A DNA stretch of 64,000 nt, taken from positions 1 through 64,000 of the forward strand of contig NZ_JAAAGB010000011.1 in NCBI RefSeq assembly GCF_010586825.1. Direction: 5' to 3'. How positions within the stretch are numbered: the first letter of the stretch is position 1; the number at the start of each line of letters is the position of its first letter. Under the pieces are notes generated by a model. The model saw nothing but the letters and a program-made list of their open reading frames with translations, did not search any database and was not told the origin of the DNA. The position numbers and the translations under genes were made by a program. This stretch comes from Draconibacterium mangrovi (lineage in GTDB: Bacteria; Bacteroidota; Bacteroidia; Bacteroidales; Prolixibacteraceae). Shown here piece after piece: positions 1 through 9,537 of this stretch.

Positions 1-59
1 CAAATCAAAGGCTTAACGATTAGAAAAAGATGGAAGAACTATTATAAAAAAGAAATAAA

Positions 60-88
60 TTTACAGTAATAACCTGTAAACTTTTTTT
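60..88 (+). terminator. Rho-independent terminator of a gene entering from the left
   Basis: TTTACAG (60-66) and CTGTAAA (74-80) form a 7-bp stem with a 7-nt loop, followed by C and seven T (82-88). The orientation means a plus-strand transcript enters from outside the window. All three plus frames have a stop within bases 14-69, so the tail of that gene may lie in bases 1-69, but the correct frame cannot be decided here. Confidence 0.6.
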
Positions 89-127
89 AGGACGAGTCAA
101 AGCATGCCCCCGTTTTCGCAAAGCCGT

Positions 128-182
128 CCCCAAGGGGCACAGAATAAAAAGATAGGGGCACACGCTTCGCCCCAAGGGGCAC
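128..182. repeat. Short duplicated GC-rich palindrome in an intergenic stretch
   Basis: CCCCAAGGGGCAC occurs at 128-140 and 170-182, with a partial GGGGCAC at 155-161. Each full copy contains the mini-palindrome CCCC-AA-GGGG. The stretch 89-257 contains nothing else I can support; an open frame reading through it on the minus strand is made of these repeats and is not credible as a gene. Confidence 0.5.
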
Positions 183-257
183 GATCTGAAAAACCAGGGG
201 GAAATTGTAAAATTCCGGAGGACTAAGGCAGATTGCCAAACGCGCAAAATGCCAAAT

Positions 258-641
258 CTACTCCCTTGAGTGCAAAGCAATCCGGTTGCCCTCGGTATCG
301 ATAAGCAAGGCCATAAAACCGTAATCGTCCGAGATTTTTGTTTTGGGCTGCAGCACCTGACCTCCCGCTTCTTCAACGCGCGAAAGTTCGTTGCTCAGGT
401 CGCCCGAGTGCGCGGTAAAATAAATAACCACACCATTGGTTGACGGGGTGTAGTATTCGGGATGGCACACCAGCGATCCGGCCGAACCGTAACTTTCATC
501 GGTCATCGGGAACCACGCCATATCCAGCGGTCCCATTTGGTTACGGTCGAGTTTGATGTTTAATACTGTTTCGTAAAATTTTATGGCCCGGTCCATGTCG
601 GTTACCGGCACTTCAAACCAGCCTACTGCGTTACTTTGCAT
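258..641 (-). CDS. VOC (glyoxalase/bleomycin-resistance fold) family protein
   Basis: A 127-residue protein of the vicinal oxygen chelate fold. The N-terminus reads as a typical VOC start (VGWFEVPVTDMDRAIKFYE), with the family's F-Y-E helix after the first strand. The second half has the expected features: ELSRVEEAGG near residue 90, then a G-F-M-A-L-L-I-D-T-E-G-N-R-I-A-L-H ending in which the D-x-E-G-N-x-I-x-L-H motif is clear. VOC proteins may be metal-dependent isomerases, lyases or dioxygenases, or simply binding proteins. This subfamily (often called VOC family or glyoxalase-like) has no assigned substrate. Length is normal for a single-chain double beta-alpha unit that dimerises. It has no signal peptide, so it is cytoplasmic. 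It stands alone, with no operon partner in sight. Confidence 0.85.
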   Translation of the reverse strand: MQSNAVGWFEVPVTDMDRAIKFYETVLNIKLDRNQMGPLDMAWFPMTDESYGSAGSLVCHPEYYTPSTNGVVIYFTAHSGDLSNELSRVEEAGGQVLQPKTKISDDYGFMALLIDTEGNRIALHSRE

Positions 642-850
642 ATTCGTTCATTTAAAAGGTTGTTGATGTAAAACGCAAATCAGGACATTAAGGTTTAGTT
701 GGTGGTTTATTTATAGCTCTTGGAGTTAATTGAAAAATGATGATCGAAAGAGTAGGGAGGTGTTTTGCGAAAGGACATTAATTAGAAAGTACTTTCTCCG
801 ATAAGGGAATGGGTATTCAACACGAATATTTTCTTTGAACAATAAGGTAA

Positions 851-886
851 TAAAAAGAAAATTCCCTCCAGTTACCTGGAAGGAAT
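851..886 (-). terminator. Terminator of the SusCD operon
   Basis: ATTCCCTCCAG (861-871) and CTGGAAGGAAT (876-886) pair with one mismatch around a TTAC loop. Read on the minus strand the hairpin is followed by TTTCTTTTTA (860-851). It lies about 50 nt beyond the stop of the last gene of the locus. The rest of 642-938 shows nothing else. Confidence 0.7.
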
Positions 887-938
887 CGCCTTATAATTAG
901 AATTTAGTTGGTTTGGGAGCGTTATATGTTATTCTTAT

Positions 939-2588
939 TTATTCTTTCTCGAAACGTATGTTTGCGAAATAATAAACTAAATCAACTGGCGGATTGAAAT
1001 CAACCCAGGGTTCTCCTCCAATGTTGAGTACAATAACCCTGTTATGTCTGTTCATTGCCTCAGATAAATCCAGAGTAATTTCAGTCCATTGGTTAAGTTC
1101 ATTATCCGGAATATAGAAACGAGGTATTTCCCAGTATTCTTGTCCGTAATTACTATTGCCACCAAATGCCCACATGTTATTCATGATTCGTGGCCATAAT
1201 CTTTTGAAAGGTTCATAAGTACCAACAAGATCACTTTCTTTCGGAGTATAAACACTAAATTTTAAGTATTTATATTCTTCAACATTAAACTGGTACTCTT
1301 TAGGCAATGCAAAAATAAACGACGCACTTGTTCTTCTTGGAATGATTTTATAGATATTTTCAAGTCCATCTCCTGCAGGAGCATCTGTTGCCGGATACTC
1401 GTAATCCAACCACCAGTTCCAGTCCTGAACGATACCATCTAAGTGGAACTGGTTATCAAGTAATACCGATTGAGGTGTTTCAACCAATTCAACCACGCCA
1501 CTTTCAACATAAGGAGCAAGCAAATCATCCAATCCCATTGAATGTGGATAATAGTACACTTTGTCAAGAATACCTGCTTCCAAAAGGTCTTTTAATGCTT
1601 GTTGGTCGCCCGAAGATATGTTTCCGGCTTTTCTTATACATGGAGAATAATCGCCTCCACCAACAACGTCCTGAATTGTGTTCCTGTCGTATGCCAGTTC
1701 AGGTAATTTAAATAAATCGCTACCCGTGAGATCCAGTACTTTCAAATTCGGAAAGTAAAAAATATCCTGAAGCGAATTCGCATGAACCGGATATACCAAT
1801 TCCTCAATGTCAGAAACTCCATCAGCAGTAAAAACTGTTACACCATTTGCTTGTAAAATATATCTCTCTGCCGGAGAAAATTCTGACGAGCTCGTTGGCA
1901 TATTGATGCTTAGTACATCATTGAAAATAACGGTATCCAGAATAGGAGTGCGGTTAACAATTGGAACTATTTTGTATTCCATGTCAATGTTAACAGGTTC
2001 TCCTGCTTCAAGATTTCCAACAAAAAATCTTGAATCTTCACCTCTTTCTCCACTTTGTGTTTCGCCGTTCTTATCAGAGTAGCTAAATTTTAAACCGTAG
2101 TAGTTCATTAGCACTGATGATATTCCGTTTGGCCAGTCTACAACTGCAGCCGAAGGTGAGGCCATTACTCTTGGCGGGCTAACTGCAACGCGAGCTAAAT
2201 CGGTGTTGGTATATGGAATCAATGCAATTTCCTGTGGAACAGATTCGTTTCCGTATTCATCAACCGTAGTTATATGGAAACGATAAAGCTTAGATTGAGC
2301 AAGCCCCGTAATATTTACCCACGACACCAAAGAGTCAATAATGATTTCCTGATCGTCGTATGTAATTTTAGTTTTTACAGCTTTTCCCAGTTTTATCTCG
2401 CTGCTTGGAATTCGTCCAGCACTCATCAGGTCAATCTCAACCCTTTCATATCCGATATAACCAATAACGGTATCGTATTTGGCAGGATAAACAACTTCAC
2501 CTTCATACATTTCCTGCTTTTCGTACATGTCTTCGCATGACCAAATAAAAGCAGCTAAGATTATTAGTGATAATATTATATTTCTCAT
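939..2588 (-). CDS. DUF4998-type surface lipoprotein of the SusCD locus
   Basis: A 549-residue predicted lipoprotein. The signal peptide is MRNIILSLIILAAFIWSC with the lipid-attachment cysteine at residue 18. Residues about 30-220 resemble DUF4998, seen next to SusD genes in many Bacteroidota loci: a Y-P-A-K-x-D-x-V start, then strands ending in a G-L-A-Q-S-K-L-Y-R-F-x-I-x-T-x-D-E-Y-G-N motif. The C-terminal 200 residues look like a beta-sandwich carbohydrate-binding module, but I cannot name a family. It is the last gene of the operon, 34 nt after the DUF5000-type gene and before a terminator. The likely role is glycan binding at the cell surface beside SusD. The function is inferred from location, not from catalytic residues. 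Confidence 0.7.
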   Translation of the reverse strand: MRNIILSLIILAAFIWSCEDMYEKQEMYEGEVVYPAKYDTVIGYIGYERVEIDLMSAGRIPSSEIKLGKAVKTKITYDDQEIIIDSLVSWVNITGLAQSKLYRFHITTVDEYGNESVPQEIALIPYTNTDLARVAVSPPRVMASPSAAVVDWPNGISSVLMNYYGLKFSYSDKNGETQSGERGEDSRFFVGNLEAGEPVNIDMEYKIVPIVNRTPILDTVIFNDVLSINMPTSSSEFSPAERYILQANGVTVFTADGVSDIEELVYPVHANSLQDIFYFPNLKVLDLTGSDLFKLPELAYDRNTIQDVVGGGDYSPCIRKAGNISSGDQQALKDLLEAGILDKVYYYPHSMGLDDLLAPYVESGVVELVETPQSVLLDNQFHLDGIVQDWNWWLDYEYPATDAPAGDGLENIYKIIPRRTSASFIFALPKEYQFNVEEYKYLKFSVYTPKESDLVGTYEPFKRLWPRIMNNMWAFGGNSNYGQEYWEIPRFYIPDNELNQWTEITLDLSEAMNRHNRVIVLNIGGEPWVDFNPPVDLVYYFANIRFEKE

Positions 2589-2622
2589 ATGTTCAGATAT
2601 TTTTATTCATTGTTAGATAAAA

Positions 2623-3897
2623 CTAACTGCCACTTTTTTTACCGTAGTATGTAATTTCAGACAGACAGTTTCCATTATCAAGCGTATAGTTTCCTCCAAA
2701 TCCTTTTACCGCCCTGTATCGCACCCAACGTGTAGGTTTTGTATACTGAGGATCATCAGGGAACATGTAGGCCATATCGCCCTCTTTTCCTTGTTTCACG
2801 ATTTCGAGTTCACTCAATCCAACAGGTACTTCGATTTTATGTTGGGTAACAAGTTCCCATTCCTGGGTTGTATCGTCGAAGATGTAAATTTCGTAGATAC
2901 CTACGTTTTCACCTCTGTAGTACTGCCCCTGACAAAAATCGCCACAGAAGTCCATGTGTCTTTGATGTGTCACAATGCGACTTAACTCATAGTGGTCACC
3001 CAGATCTATAATAATATTCCATGGCATATTACCATCTGCACTGTTACCTGTGCGGCCTCTTCCTCCGGTGTGTATGTAGTTAAGGTTGGTACCTTCATCG
3101 ATTACTCCATCAACGGCGAGTACTAATCTACCTTCTGAGTTACTTCCAAATCCTTGCGGTATGCCTCCGATTGAATCGTTTGTGAGAGGCAGAAACCAAT
3201 TGGATTTATCAATTTGGGTGTCTTCCAGAAGTGTGACTTCTCCCATGTCAACCGGATCTGAAATGTTACCGTAAATATCAGAAACACGGATTTCTACATT
3301 CACAGGCTCGTCCTGCCCGAGGTTAAGATCTTCAACATAACGACGGTCGGTTTCCAGATTTGAGGAGAATACAGAAGTGAATTGTTTTTGTTCACCATTC
3401 TGGGTATAACTAAAATCAACGTAAACATTTATACTTTGTTCCAGCTCGTTTTCCCAATCGATAAAGAAAGCACCAAACGCCGGTTTCAGATTAAGTGATT
3501 TTGTAACACGGGCAATAGCCGATTCCAATGGTTTTACAGTAACAATAACCGGTTCTGATCTATTTCCTGCCCTGTCTAAAGCATATAACTCAACGTCGTA
3601 GTCGATCGTATCTCCAAATCCGTATATGTCAAGTGAGTCAACAAAATACGATGCTGCAAAAGAGAAAGACTGTCCATCTTTGTTGGTATACCTGGCTTCA
3701 ACACTCAAAAGGTCTTCATCTTCAGGAACAGTATAGTGAAACCTGGCTCCACCGTAGAGGGGAGTATACGAAACCTGAGTAGGCTGGGCCGGAGGAGTAT
3801 TATCGTCACTTGTTGCTAAACGCATTGTCTCCTCTTCGCAGGAGAACAATAGGATTACGAATGCAGCAAGTATTAAAAAATTAATTTTGATTTTCAT
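2623..3897 (-). CDS. DUF5000/discoidin-like surface lipoprotein of the SusCD locus
   Basis: The open frame extends to 3990, but the start is placed at 3897 because MKIKINFLILAAFVILLFSC there is a clean lipoprotein signal (Cys at 20); the extra 31 residues are not signal-like. That gives 424 residues. The layout matches the DUF4959-DUF5126-DUF5000 lipoproteins encoded beside SusD: two fibronectin-like segments (about 35-220), then a discoidin-like module (about 260-424) with P-W-N-I-I-I-D-L-G near its start and W-V-R-Y-R-A-V near its end, typical of F5/8-type-C folds. Role: probably glycan recognition on the outer surface. It lies between SusD and the DUF4998-type gene in one operon. Confidence 0.75.
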   Translation of the reverse strand: MKIKINFLILAAFVILLFSCEEETMRLATSDDNTPPAQPTQVSYTPLYGGARFHYTVPEDEDLLSVEARYTNKDGQSFSFAASYFVDSLDIYGFGDTIDYDVELYALDRAGNRSEPVIVTVKPLESAIARVTKSLNLKPAFGAFFIDWENELEQSINVYVDFSYTQNGEQKQFTSVFSSNLETDRRYVEDLNLGQDEPVNVEIRVSDIYGNISDPVDMGEVTLLEDTQIDKSNWFLPLTNDSIGGIPQGFGSNSEGRLVLAVDGVIDEGTNLNYIHTGGRGRTGNSADGNMPWNIIIDLGDHYELSRIVTHQRHMDFCGDFCQGQYYRGENVGIYEIYIFDDTTQEWELVTQHKIEVPVGLSELEIVKQGKEGDMAYMFPDDPQYTKPTRWVRYRAVKGFGGNYTLDNGNCLSEITYYGKKSGS

Positions 3898-4026
3898 AAT
3901 ATCGCATATTTTATCTTCGAAGAACTTAATGATTTTAGTTACTTGTACACAAGTGGTTTTGTCGATGTATGTATAGAAGTGTTTTATCATCTATTCTCTT
4001 CGATCATTAATTAAAATGAATTTTTA

Positions 4027-5991
4027 TTACCATCCAGGATTTTGAACGAGTTTAGAATTGGTATTCATTTCATTCAAATCAATAGGCCATAAACAATCGG
4101 TAATTGTAAATCTTCTCGACTGTTTAACTTCAAGATTAAAGAAGTTGGCTCCTGTAGTTCCTCTGTAATCCCAACCCCAAATCGGATTTGAGAATTCCAT
4201 AACAGCTCTTTTTGTACGTAACATATCCCAGAAACGGCTTCCTTCAAAGGCCAATTCGTTTCCACGTTCTGCGAGAATTATGTCTCTCATACCTTCCTTA
4301 GTTGTATGCTTGTTAACTGATTTTACGATACTTGCATCAGACCACACTGTTTCAACATTCGGAACACCAGCTCTTTCGCGTACTAAATTTATGGCGTCGT
4401 AAACTTCCTGTGTCGGAGCGTCATAATACTCATTTAGGGCTTCTGCTTTCATCAGGTACAAGTCCGCCAAACGGATAATAGGGTAAGGGTATTTAACTGT
4501 TCTTGCCCAGTGTCCCGATTTGGATTCAGGATGAACAAATTTCTTGATACCAATACCGGTTTCAAAGTAGTCGGTAGTATGTTGCGATGAGTTAAAACCG
4601 CCATCACTACCTGCATACATTTTTGTGTTGATACGAACACCGTGAGTACGCCAGTAACCTCCGGTAACTGCCAGGTTGGCGTAGAAGCGAGGTTCACGAT
4701 TCAGGTACAGATTTATAGTTTCGGCACCTGGTTGCATAATGCCTTTCATCTCAGTATATTCCGGATCATCAGCACCGGGAGTTGTCGTGATTTCCCACTT
4801 TTTGTCTAGTTCAAAAGTAAGGTCTTCTTCAATTGGTACACCATTTTTTGTGTAATACCTTTCTGCCATGCGGTAGGTTGCAGCCAACCATTGCCATGAA
4901 TACTGAGGAGTATTGGTTATACCACCACCGTAACCGTCAGGCAGTCTCATGTTTGTTGCGTGTCCAATCTCGCCCTGTTCATATATATCAAGGTTTGAAT
5001 ACCCCCAGATTAATTCGTCATTCCAAGGATCGGTAATGGCCATTCTAAGGTCGTATATTCTCTGTACGTTCTCATCATTTTCAGCATAATCTTCACGATC
5101 GAAAACATAAGGCTGCGTATCATAATGATATAACTGAATACCGTTGGCTTCGCATGTTTCGATAGCATCTTCAATCGCATCAATAGCGTCTTTCCATTTT
5201 TCTTTATCGTAAACCAGAGGGAAGAATGGTTGGCCATCCTTGTCCATGAAGTCACCAAAATATTCCATGTTCCCATTGTAAAATGGGCTAGCCCTGAATA
5301 ACATAACCCTTGCTTTCATTGATTTGGCAACAACCTGGTCAATCTGACCGGCCAGGGTTGAAGGAACTTTTTCAACTAAATCAGGAATAGCTTCGTCCAT
5401 GAGCGTGATAACGTAGTCAAAGCAGTCTTCAACTTTCGAACGTTCCTGGAATAATTCTTCTTTAGAAGCATCCGGCGAGATCAGTTCGTCAGCAATAACG
5501 ATGGGACCATACTTACGTACCAACAGGAAGCTGTAATAGGCTTTCAGGAATTTTACCTGGGCTTTCCAGTCCGCTTTCTCCTCTTCGGTCATATCCGGGA
5601 CATTATCAATATTACTAAGAAAAACGTTTGCCTGACGGATTCCTGCATATAGTCTTTTGCCGCCATTTGTACCCGACCAGTTTCCTAACAACGGGTTGTT
5701 GGCAGTTTGTAAACCGCGTGTTATTCTTATTCCTCTTAAATCCCCTGTGTTGTCGTTATAATCCAGTCGTCCGATATACTCATCACCGGCCAGCCACATG
5801 GTTTCGTGTGTTTTTTCTATCCTTGGCATATAGTTATAAACTTTTGCCAGTGCATCCCATGCCTCTTCTTTCTTTTTAAATAAATCTTCCAGTGTAATGG
5901 TATTATCAGGAACAACATCCAGATATCCAGTACACGAAGGTATTATGGAAAGAATGTATATGATTGCGAATATTTTTTTCAAAATTTTCAT
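4027..5991 (-). CDS. SusD/RagB-family nutrient-binding outer-membrane lipoprotein
   Basis: A 654-residue SusD-like protein. It has a lipoprotein signal ending in S-I-I-P-S-C (Cys 20), then the family's early helix (Y-L-D-V-V-P-D-N-T-I-T-L-E-D-L-F). TPR-like helices include F-L-K-A-Y-Y-S-F-L-L-V-R-K-Y-G-P-I-V, the standard SusD 'R-A-Y-Y-Y-x-x-L-x-x-x-Y-G-x-V-P' block. The C-terminal SusD domain includes Y-P-Y-P-I-I-R-L-A-D-L-Y-L-M-K-A-E-A-L-N-E and R-E-R-A-G-V-P. Family role: it forms the lid on the SusC barrel and captures oligosaccharides. At 654 residues it is longer than the average of about 550. It starts 18 nt after SusC ends, so the two are co-transcribed. Confidence 0.95.
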   Translation of the reverse strand: MKILKKIFAIIYILSIIPSCTGYLDVVPDNTITLEDLFKKKEEAWDALAKVYNYMPRIEKTHETMWLAGDEYIGRLDYNDNTGDLRGIRITRGLQTANNPLLGNWSGTNGGKRLYAGIRQANVFLSNIDNVPDMTEEEKADWKAQVKFLKAYYSFLLVRKYGPIVIADELISPDASKEELFQERSKVEDCFDYVITLMDEAIPDLVEKVPSTLAGQIDQVVAKSMKARVMLFRASPFYNGNMEYFGDFMDKDGQPFFPLVYDKEKWKDAIDAIEDAIETCEANGIQLYHYDTQPYVFDREDYAENDENVQRIYDLRMAITDPWNDELIWGYSNLDIYEQGEIGHATNMRLPDGYGGGITNTPQYSWQWLAATYRMAERYYTKNGVPIEEDLTFELDKKWEITTTPGADDPEYTEMKGIMQPGAETINLYLNREPRFYANLAVTGGYWRTHGVRINTKMYAGSDGGFNSSQHTTDYFETGIGIKKFVHPESKSGHWARTVKYPYPIIRLADLYLMKAEALNEYYDAPTQEVYDAINLVRERAGVPNVETVWSDASIVKSVNKHTTKEGMRDIILAERGNELAFEGSRFWDMLRTKRAVMEFSNPIWGWDYRGTTGANFFNLEVKQSRRFTITDCLWPIDLNEMNTNSKLVQNPGW

Positions 5992-6009
5992 ATCAAATAT
6001 TTTTAAAAA

Positions 6010-9000
6010 TTAAAATGCTAATTGAACACCAATGTTAAACCTTCGGTTCGGCGGATATCCTAATCCGGCACGTCCCATTTCAGGATCCCATAACTTAAAT
6101 GGACTGACAACAAACAGGTTTACTCCACTACAATAAATTCTTGCATTTTCGAGTCCTATTTTTTCAAAACCCTTAGTTTTGATGTTGTAGCCCATTTCTA
6201 CTGTTTTTAAACGTAGAAAAGCACCGTTTCTTAACCACCATGTTGATGTTTGCGTGTTGTTTGCAAGCGGATCAACAGATAAACGCGGCCAGAAAGCGTG
6301 TACATCAGGATTTGTTTCAGACCAATGGTCTTCAGCAATTAATGAAAGGGCATTTCTTCTTGATGCAAATGGAGCTATACCATGCCGATTGTTCACATTA
6401 TCGCTGGCATCGCTGGCATCAATAAAAAATGAAACTCTGGCATTACCCTGGAAGAAGAAGGACAAATCGAAATTTTTGAATCCTCCTGATGCTCCGAAAC
6501 CATATTGAATCTCAGGAACTGTTGGAAGGCCTAGAGGAACACGGTCGTTCGAGTTTACGATACCATCACCGTTAACATCTTTGTATTTGATATCACCGGC
6601 TTGATAAGTTCCAAAGTCTTGTTTTGGAGAATTGGCGATTTCTGCTTCGTCAACAAATAGTCTTTCGGCAATTAATCCCCACCATTGATTAGTGGAATGG
6701 CCTTTTTGTTTTAGGTATTCATCGGCATATTCTTTTTCGTCCAGCTCAACATATTTGTTTGTTGCGAATGTAATGTTGGCACGGCCGGTTAGCCACCAGT
6801 CTTTGGGTGAAATGTACTGGTAATCCGCAGATGCTTCATATCCCCATGACTCTACTTTACCAACGTTACCACTAATTGCTGCTTCTAAGCCGGCAGAGGC
6901 GGGGAAGTTTTGTCTTTGGAGATAGATTTGGTCGCGAACGTCCTTAAACAGGTCTCCCTGGATTTTTAGTGCATCATCAAGGAAGGTCATTTCAAGTCCA
7001 AGGTTCATCTTTGTTGATACCTCCCAGGTTATGTCCGGGTTGGCATAACGGTTAATATTGTATCCACCGTATTCATTCATAAAAGTTGTTCCCCAACGGT
7101 ATCCATTACCGCCTTTTGAAATGTCAGAGAGATAGAAAAAACGATCCTGACGTCCTGCAATAGCATCGTTACCAACCTTACCCCAGGTAGCTTTAAGTTT
7201 TAGAGAATTAACAATATCTTTCATTGGAGTCCAGAAGTTTTCGTTGGAGATCAACCAACCACCACCAAAAGAGGGGAAGAAACCATATCTTTTTGATCCG
7301 CTAAATTTTTCTGAACCATTGTAACCGTAAGCAAATTCAAAGAAATACCGCGTGTCATAGTCATAGGTTAAACGTCCTGAATTACCCATGTTTCTTTCCG
7401 GTAATGTTTCGTAGATTGAAGTACTGTTACCAGCTGTTAGTAGGTATTCTTCGAACATACCCACGGTCATTACGCCAATGCTGTGGTTTCCAAATTCTCT
7501 ATCCCAGTTCAAGCGTGCTTCATAATAATAATGGGCACTTGCATCTCTACCCGGATCAACATCACCCAGATATACCTGGCCACCTTCCGGATTCAGCTCA
7601 AATAATTTATATTCTCCGGTAATTTGGTTGTAGCTTTCCAGGTCATAAAAGAATGGACTGTAAGTTCTTCGGCTTGAATAATAGCTCCAGGTGTTTACCG
7701 ATGCTTTGGCCTGAAGTTTTAATCCTTCAGTAATAAAATCAAGCTCTTGCGATAGAGTTGCCATTGCAGTGATTGAACTCTCGTTTCTGTCTTCATAACC
7801 TCTAACCATTTCAGCATATGGGTTTTGTTTTAGGCCACCATTTACAAAAGTATTTCCAAAAAGTATATGGTCAGAGAGCAGGTGCGCTTCGTCTGGTTCG
7901 TAAACTGCCGGAAAGTCAACCGGGTTGGAGTTCATTACCATTCTGAATATGTCGCCTGCTGATGAATTTGGTCCGTTGTATCTTTCAAATCTTCCTTGTA
8001 ATCTTGTGTCAAGTCTTGTAGTAGGCGTAATTTTTATAATAACGTTGTTACGCAACTGCACGCGATTAATATCAATATTATTGTTGAAATTGTTTTTAGA
8101 ATCAACTTTTAACAGACCGGTTTCGTTTTCAATTGATCCTGCAACATAATAGGTCGCCACTTTTCCACCACCAGATACATTAAAATTCGCTTTTTTGTTA
8201 ATTGTCGATTTTTCAAAAAGCTCATCGTACCAGTCGATGTTCGGATAGATCATTGGATCAACGCCATCAGCAGTCGATTGTATTTTTTGCTCGCTGTAAT
8301 AGGTACCCAGTAATGGATTGCGCGAAATACGGGCCTCGTTATATAGTTTCATGTATTCTACTCCATCCAGCAGCTCATTCATTTGTGTAGGCGTTGCAAG
8401 ATGTGATTCAAGACGCACATTGATCTTAGCCGGACCTTCACGACCCGATTTTGTTTCAACGATGATAATACCGTTTGCACCCCTTGCTCCGTATAATACG
8501 GTTGCTGACGCATCTTTCAAAATTGAGAAACTTTCGATATTGTCAGGTTCCAATCTCGCAAGGTCATCTGATGAGGCTTCAAATCCATCGATAAGGATCA
8601 AAGGATTTGTTTTGTACCCGAATGTGGTTACCCCACGAACGAAGAACTGCGCATTATCGGCTCCCGGTTCTCCCGAGGTTTGGTACGAAATAATCCCTGG
8701 GATTTTACCGGCCAAAGCAGTTGTTAAGTTCGATGAAGGCTGTTTTAGTTCAGCCGGGCGAACTGTTTCAATTGAAGAGATTACACTTTCTTTTTTCTGC
8801 TTACCAAAAGCCACTACCTGTACTTCTTCCAGTTCGGTTTCGTCATCGTAAAGCGTAATGTTTACAACATTCTGATCTTTGATAACTACTTGCTCCGGTT
8901 TTTTTCCAACAAAAGAAAATTGCAGGGTATCGCTAACCGAAACACGGATGTTATATTCTCCGTTTACGTTGGTTACGGTACCTCTGGATGTTCCCAGAAC

Positions 9001-9462
9001 CATAATTGAAACACCGGGAATTGGAAATCCATCCACTTCAGTAACAACTCCGCTAACTACTTTTTGTTGGTCTTGCTGGGCTGGAACAACAGCTTTGGCA
9101 GGTTTTGCTTTTCGCAGAATAATCTGGTTGTCTTCTATTTCGGCAGTAACAAAAGCTTGTTTGCATAACTCTTCCAGTACATAGTTAATACTTTTGTTTT
9201 CAGCCTGAATAGAGATCTTCTGTCCTTCTTGAAAAACCTCGTCCTGATATAAAACGTAATATTCTGTTTGGCTCTCAATTTGCGTGATTAATTCTTTAAC
9301 AGTAGCATTTCTAAGGTTGAGATTAAGTTTTGCCTGGGCGGCAGAACTTACCCAGCCGGTACTACACAGCAAAATGGAAAGCAAAAGCGTTAGCTTTAAT
9401 TTTTTAAAATTAAAAACATAATCTTTTCGATCGAAAAGATGTCTCTTTCGTGATTTTCTCAT
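6010..9462 (-). CDS. SusC-type TonB-dependent transporter with N-terminal STN signalling domain
   Basis: A 1150-residue outer-membrane transporter. After the signal peptide (hydrophobic core about 22-40, A-A-Q-A cleavage) comes an STN domain (about 45-96, L-N-L-R-N-A-T-V-K-E-L-I). Next is a carboxypeptidase-regulatory-like domain (about 135-215, V-S-G-V-V-T-E-V-D-G-F-P-I-P-G-V-S). The plug follows, with L-L-I-D-G-F-E and S-F-S-I-L-K-D-A-S-A-T-V-L-Y-G-A-R-G-A-N-G, the SusC signature. The remainder is barrel, ending in G-V-Q-L-A-F. STN-bearing SusC proteins signal through FecR to an ECF sigma factor, and both genes lie directly upstream. The start at 9462 gives a basic N-terminus; no Shine-Dalgarno is visible. 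A 20-bp perfect palindrome covers codons 8-14. Confidence 0.96.
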   Translation of the reverse strand: MRKSRKRHLFDRKDYVFNFKKLKLTLLLSILLCSTGWVSSAAQAKLNLNLRNATVKELITQIESQTEYYVLYQDEVFQEGQKISIQAENKSINYVLEELCKQAFVTAEIEDNQIILRKAKPAKAVVPAQQDQQKVVSGVVTEVDGFPIPGVSIMVLGTSRGTVTNVNGEYNIRVSVSDTLQFSFVGKKPEQVVIKDQNVVNITLYDDETELEEVQVVAFGKQKKESVISSIETVRPAELKQPSSNLTTALAGKIPGIISYQTSGEPGADNAQFFVRGVTTFGYKTNPLILIDGFEASSDDLARLEPDNIESFSILKDASATVLYGARGANGIIIVETKSGREGPAKINVRLESHLATPTQMNELLDGVEYMKLYNEARISRNPLLGTYYSEQKIQSTADGVDPMIYPNIDWYDELFEKSTINKKANFNVSGGGKVATYYVAGSIENETGLLKVDSKNNFNNNIDINRVQLRNNVIIKITPTTRLDTRLQGRFERYNGPNSSAGDIFRMVMNSNPVDFPAVYEPDEAHLLSDHILFGNTFVNGGLKQNPYAEMVRGYEDRNESSITAMATLSQELDFITEGLKLQAKASVNTWSYYSSRRTYSPFFYDLESYNQITGEYKLFELNPEGGQVYLGDVDPGRDASAHYYYEARLNWDREFGNHSIGVMTVGMFEEYLLTAGNSTSIYETLPERNMGNSGRLTYDYDTRYFFEFAYGYNGSEKFSGSKRYGFFPSFGGGWLISNENFWTPMKDIVNSLKLKATWGKVGNDAIAGRQDRFFYLSDISKGGNGYRWGTTFMNEYGGYNINRYANPDITWEVSTKMNLGLEMTFLDDALKIQGDLFKDVRDQIYLQRQNFPASAGLEAAISGNVGKVESWGYEASADYQYISPKDWWLTGRANITFATNKYVELDEKEYADEYLKQKGHSTNQWWGLIAERLFVDEAEIANSPKQDFGTYQAGDIKYKDVNGDGIVNSNDRVPLGLPTVPEIQYGFGASGGFKNFDLSFFFQGNARVSFFIDASDASDNVNNRHGIAPFASRRNALSLIAEDHWSETNPDVHAFWPRLSVDPLANNTQTSTWWLRNGAFLRLKTVEMGYNIKTKGFEKIGLENARIYCSGVNLFVVSPFKLWDPEMGRAGLGYPPNRRFNIGVQLAF
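9421..9440. repeat. Perfect 20-bp palindrome inside the start of the SusC gene
   Basis: The half-site ATCTTTTCGA is followed immediately by its exact reverse complement, within codons 8-14 of the transporter gene. It could be an operator or an mRNA hairpin that limits translation. Coding pressure alone does not require it. Confidence 0.7.
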
Positions 9463-9537
9463 AAATTTGATGGTTTATTAAATTAAGATTAATACTCTTA
9501 AAGCCTTAGAGTATTTGCACATACTCTTTGGCTTTTT

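Noticed and set aside
20-376. Minus-strand frame of 118 codons
   Set aside because: Overlaps the VOC gene and the GC-rich repeat region; the translated repeats of C-P-L-G come from the duplicated palindrome, not from a protein family.
3898-3990. N-terminal extension of the DUF5000-type lipoprotein
   Set aside because: Would place a lipoprotein signal in the interior of the protein; the ATG at 3897 is preferred.
8318-8851. 177-codon plus-strand frame inside the SusC gene
   Set aside because: Antisense to the conserved plug region of SusC.
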